From Opitutus sp. GAS368 (lineage in GTDB: Bacteria > Verrucomicrobiota > Verrucomicrobiae > Opitutales > UBA953): a stretch of DNA of 7,458 nucleotides. Positions 5,891 through 7,458 of this stretch are shown here, piece by piece (position 1 is the stretch's first letter; every line of letters starts with the position of its first letter). The position numbers were made by a program, and so were the translations under genes. Location of the stretch: assembly GCA_943332745.1 (NCBI GenBank), contig CALQQQ010000054.1, positions 1 to 7,458 on the forward strand. The letters run 5' to 3'. Below the pieces are notes generated by a model, which saw only the letters and a program-made list of their open reading frames with translations, was not told the origin of the DNA and ran no database searches.

Positions 5891-7309
5891 ATGAATCCCA
5901 ACATCACCCGCCGCCACTTCTTCCAGGATTGCGGCGTCGGCGTCGGTAAGATCGCCCTCGCTTCCCTGATCGCCGATGGCGCGATGGGCAAGCTCGCCGC
6001 CGCCGGTTCAGGCATGCGCTCGGGCCTGCCGCACCACGCTCCGAAAGCCAAGGCGGTCATCCACCTCTTTATGGCCGGTGCCCCGTCGCAGCTCGAGCTC
6101 TTCGACAACAAGCCCGAGCTCGCGAAACTCGAAGGTAAGCCGCTCCCGCCCTCGATCATCAACGGCCAGCGCTACGCCTTCATCCGTCCGGACGCGGCCG
6201 TGCTCGGCCCCCGCTTTAAGTTCGCCCGCCATGGCCAGTCTGGTGCCGAACTTTCGGAGATGCTGCCGAACATCGCCACCATCGCCGACGACATCGCGAT
6301 CGTGAAATCCTGTCGCACCACGCAGTTCAATCACGCCCCGGCGCAGATCTTCATGAACACGGGCTTCTCCCAGCCCGGCCGACCGAGCATGGGCTCCTGG
6401 ATCACTTACGGCCTGGGCTCCGAGGCGAAGGACCTCCCCTCGTTCGTCGTGATGAGCACCGGCGCCGGCATCAGCGGCGGCGCCGCCTGCTGGAGCAGCG
6501 GCTTCCTTCCGAGCAGCTACACTGGCACACGCTTCCGCAACGCTGGCGACGCCATCCTCAACACGAGCACCCCAGCGGGCATCGACCCTGGCACGCAGAA
6601 GGACACGATCGACCTTATCAACGCGATGAACGACCGCCGCCTCCGTCTCGATGGCGACAGCGAGATCGCGACACGCATCGCCAACTACGAGATGGCCTAC
6701 CGCCTACAGTCCTCGGCGCCCGACCTGATGGACCTCTCTTCCGAAAGCAAAGAGACCCTCGAGCTTTACGGCTGCGACCCGAAGGTACCGTCCTTCGCCC
6801 GGGCTTGCCTACTCGCCCGCCGGATGGTCGAACGCGGTGTCCGCTTCATCAATATCTACAACGAAGGTTGGGATGCGCATAGCGACGTCGCCGGGAACGT
6901 GAGAGGTAACTGCGCCAAGACCGACAAGGCCTCCGCCGCGCTCGTCAAAGACCTCAAGCGCCGTGGGCTACTCGACAGTACGCTCGTCGTCTGGGGCGGC
7001 GAATTTGGCCGTACGCCGATGGTCGAGGCCAGCGTCTCGCTCGGCCGCAGCCAAGGGCGCGACCACCACCCTCAGGCTTTCTCCATGTGGATGGCTGGCG
7101 GCGGCATCAAAGGCGGCCAGACGATCGGTGAGACCGACGAGATGGGCTTCAACATCGTCAAGGACGAGGTTCGCGTTCCTGACCTGCAGGCCACCATCCT
7201 GCATTGCCTCGGCATTGACCACGAGCGCCTGACCTTCCGCAACGCCGGCCTGGACTTCCGCCTCACGGGCGTGGAGCCCTGCCATGTGGTGAAGAAGTTA
7301 TTGGCGTAG
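5891..7309 (+). CDS. DUF1501 protein, Tat-exported, alkaline phosphatase/sulfatase-superfamily fold
   Basis: A 472-residue DUF1501 protein, the usual partner of PSCyt1-DUF1549-DUF1553 proteins. The N-terminus carries the twin-arginine motif T-R7-R8-H-F-F, then a weakly hydrophobic stretch to about residue 38 (GVGVGKIALASLIADG), indicating Tat export of a protein folded in the cytoplasm, often with a metal already bound. DUF1501 belongs to the alkaline phosphatase-like superfamily. Conserved stretches visible are HLFMAGAPSQLELFDNKP (about 58-75), FNHAPAQIFMNTG (146-158), NEGWDAHSD (324-332), VWGGEFGRTP (367-376) and GRDHHPQAFSMWMAGGG (389-405). The last three hold Asp, Glu and His residues likely to bind metal. 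The catalysed reaction is unknown. The length is normal for the family. The start is fixed by the Tat motif and TTTAAAAGTT precedes it, with no Shine-Dalgarno. It lies 139 bp after the cytochrome gene, same strand, probably co-transcribed across the heptad repeat. Confidence 0.94.
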   Translation: MNPNITRRHFFQDCGVGVGKIALASLIADGAMGKLAAAGSGMRSGLPHHAPKAKAVIHLFMAGAPSQLELFDNKPELAKLEGKPLPPSIINGQRYAFIRPDAAVLGPRFKFARHGQSGAELSEMLPNIATIADDIAIVKSCRTTQFNHAPAQIFMNTGFSQPGRPSMGSWITYGLGSEAKDLPSFVVMSTGAGISGGAACWSSGFLPSSYTGTRFRNAGDAILNTSTPAGIDPGTQKDTIDLINAMNDRRLRLDGDSEIATRIANYEMAYRLQSSAPDLMDLSSESKETLELYGCDPKVPSFARACLLARRMVERGVRFINIYNEGWDAHSDVAGNVRGNCAKTDKASAALVKDLKRRGLLDSTLVVWGGEFGRTPMVEASVSLGRSQGRDHHPQAFSMWMAGGGIKGGQTIGETDEMGFNIVKDEVRVPDLQATILHCLGIDHERLTFRNAGLDFRLTGVEPCHVVKKLLA

Positions 7310-7320
7310 CAAACACACCA

Positions 7321-7458
7321 GGGGTGGGGGTAGGGATAGGGGTTGGGGTAGTTCTAAAGATTACGTCCACATGAGGACATCAGACCCCGCGTATCCAGAT
7401 TGCTGAGGCCATGCGTCGGAGCAATCACTACCCCTATCCCAACCCCTGCCCCCACCCC
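7321..7458. repeat. 138-bp element with 32-bp G-run/C-run inverted-repeat arms
   Basis: The left arm (7321-7352) has G-runs of 4, 5, 3, 4 and 4 separated by T, TA, ATA and TT, and ends TAGT. The right arm (7427-7458) is its near reverse complement: 27 of 32 positions pair by Watson-Crick rules, 2 more are G-T pairs in the transcript (7331/7448 and 7342/7437), and 3 are mismatches. The five differences arise mostly because the ATA and TT spacers are swapped in order. The 74-base centre contains a perfect 7-bp stem, GATTGCT (7398-7404) with AGCAATC (7420-7426), and a small GTCC/GGAC stem (7365-7368 with 7375-7378). Each arm has the pattern of a G-quadruplex former, on the plus strand at left and the minus strand at right. 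It begins 11 bases after the DUF1501 stop, so it may also end or stabilise that transcript. No gene is visible in it, and the right edge coincides with the window end. Confidence 0.75.

Overview
The window looks like a piece of a GC-rich genome of the Planctomycetota-Verrucomicrobiota (PVC) group, more likely Verrucomicrobiota than Planctomycetota. The main evidence is a gene pair almost confined to these phyla: a planctomycete-type cytochrome c (PSCyt1) protein with DUF1549 and DUF1553 domains, followed by a Tat-exported DUF1501 protein. Secreted sulfatases lie beside the pair. The placement within the phylum is an inference from gene content, not from a marker gene.

Layout: positions 1-114 hold the last 37 codons of a gene whose end resembles the C-terminus of a secreted sulfatase. 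A complete arylsulfatase B-like sulfatase follows (160-1494, +). Facing it, with only 3 bp between the stop codons, is a secreted alpha/beta hydrolase of dienelactone-hydrolase type (1498-2610, -). A 138-bp divergent spacer separates the hydrolase from the PSCyt1-DUF1549-DUF1553 gene (2749-5751, +), which is followed by the DUF1501 gene (5891-7309, +). The 139-bp gap between these last two holds an inverted array of 7-bp units of the GTTCTTN type. After the DUF1501 stop, the last 138 bases form a second inverted-repeat element with 32-bp G-run/C-run arms, and the window ends exactly at the outer edge of that element.

How the genes may work together: every complete protein has an export signal (Sec for three, Tat for the DUF1501 protein). 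A sulfate-ester hydrolase, a probable carboxyl-ester hydrolase and the PSCyt/DUF1501 pair side by side fit removal of substituents from a sulfated or acylated polysaccharide outside the cytoplasm. The roles of the PSCyt1-DUF1549-DUF1553 and DUF1501 proteins are not established, so this remains context-based. There are no RNA genes, CRISPR arrays, transposases or toxin/defence genes. The most unusual material is the two structured intergenic repeats and a histone H1-like Lys/Ala-rich insertion inside the cytochrome protein. None of the four complete genes has a recognisable Shine-Dalgarno sequence.
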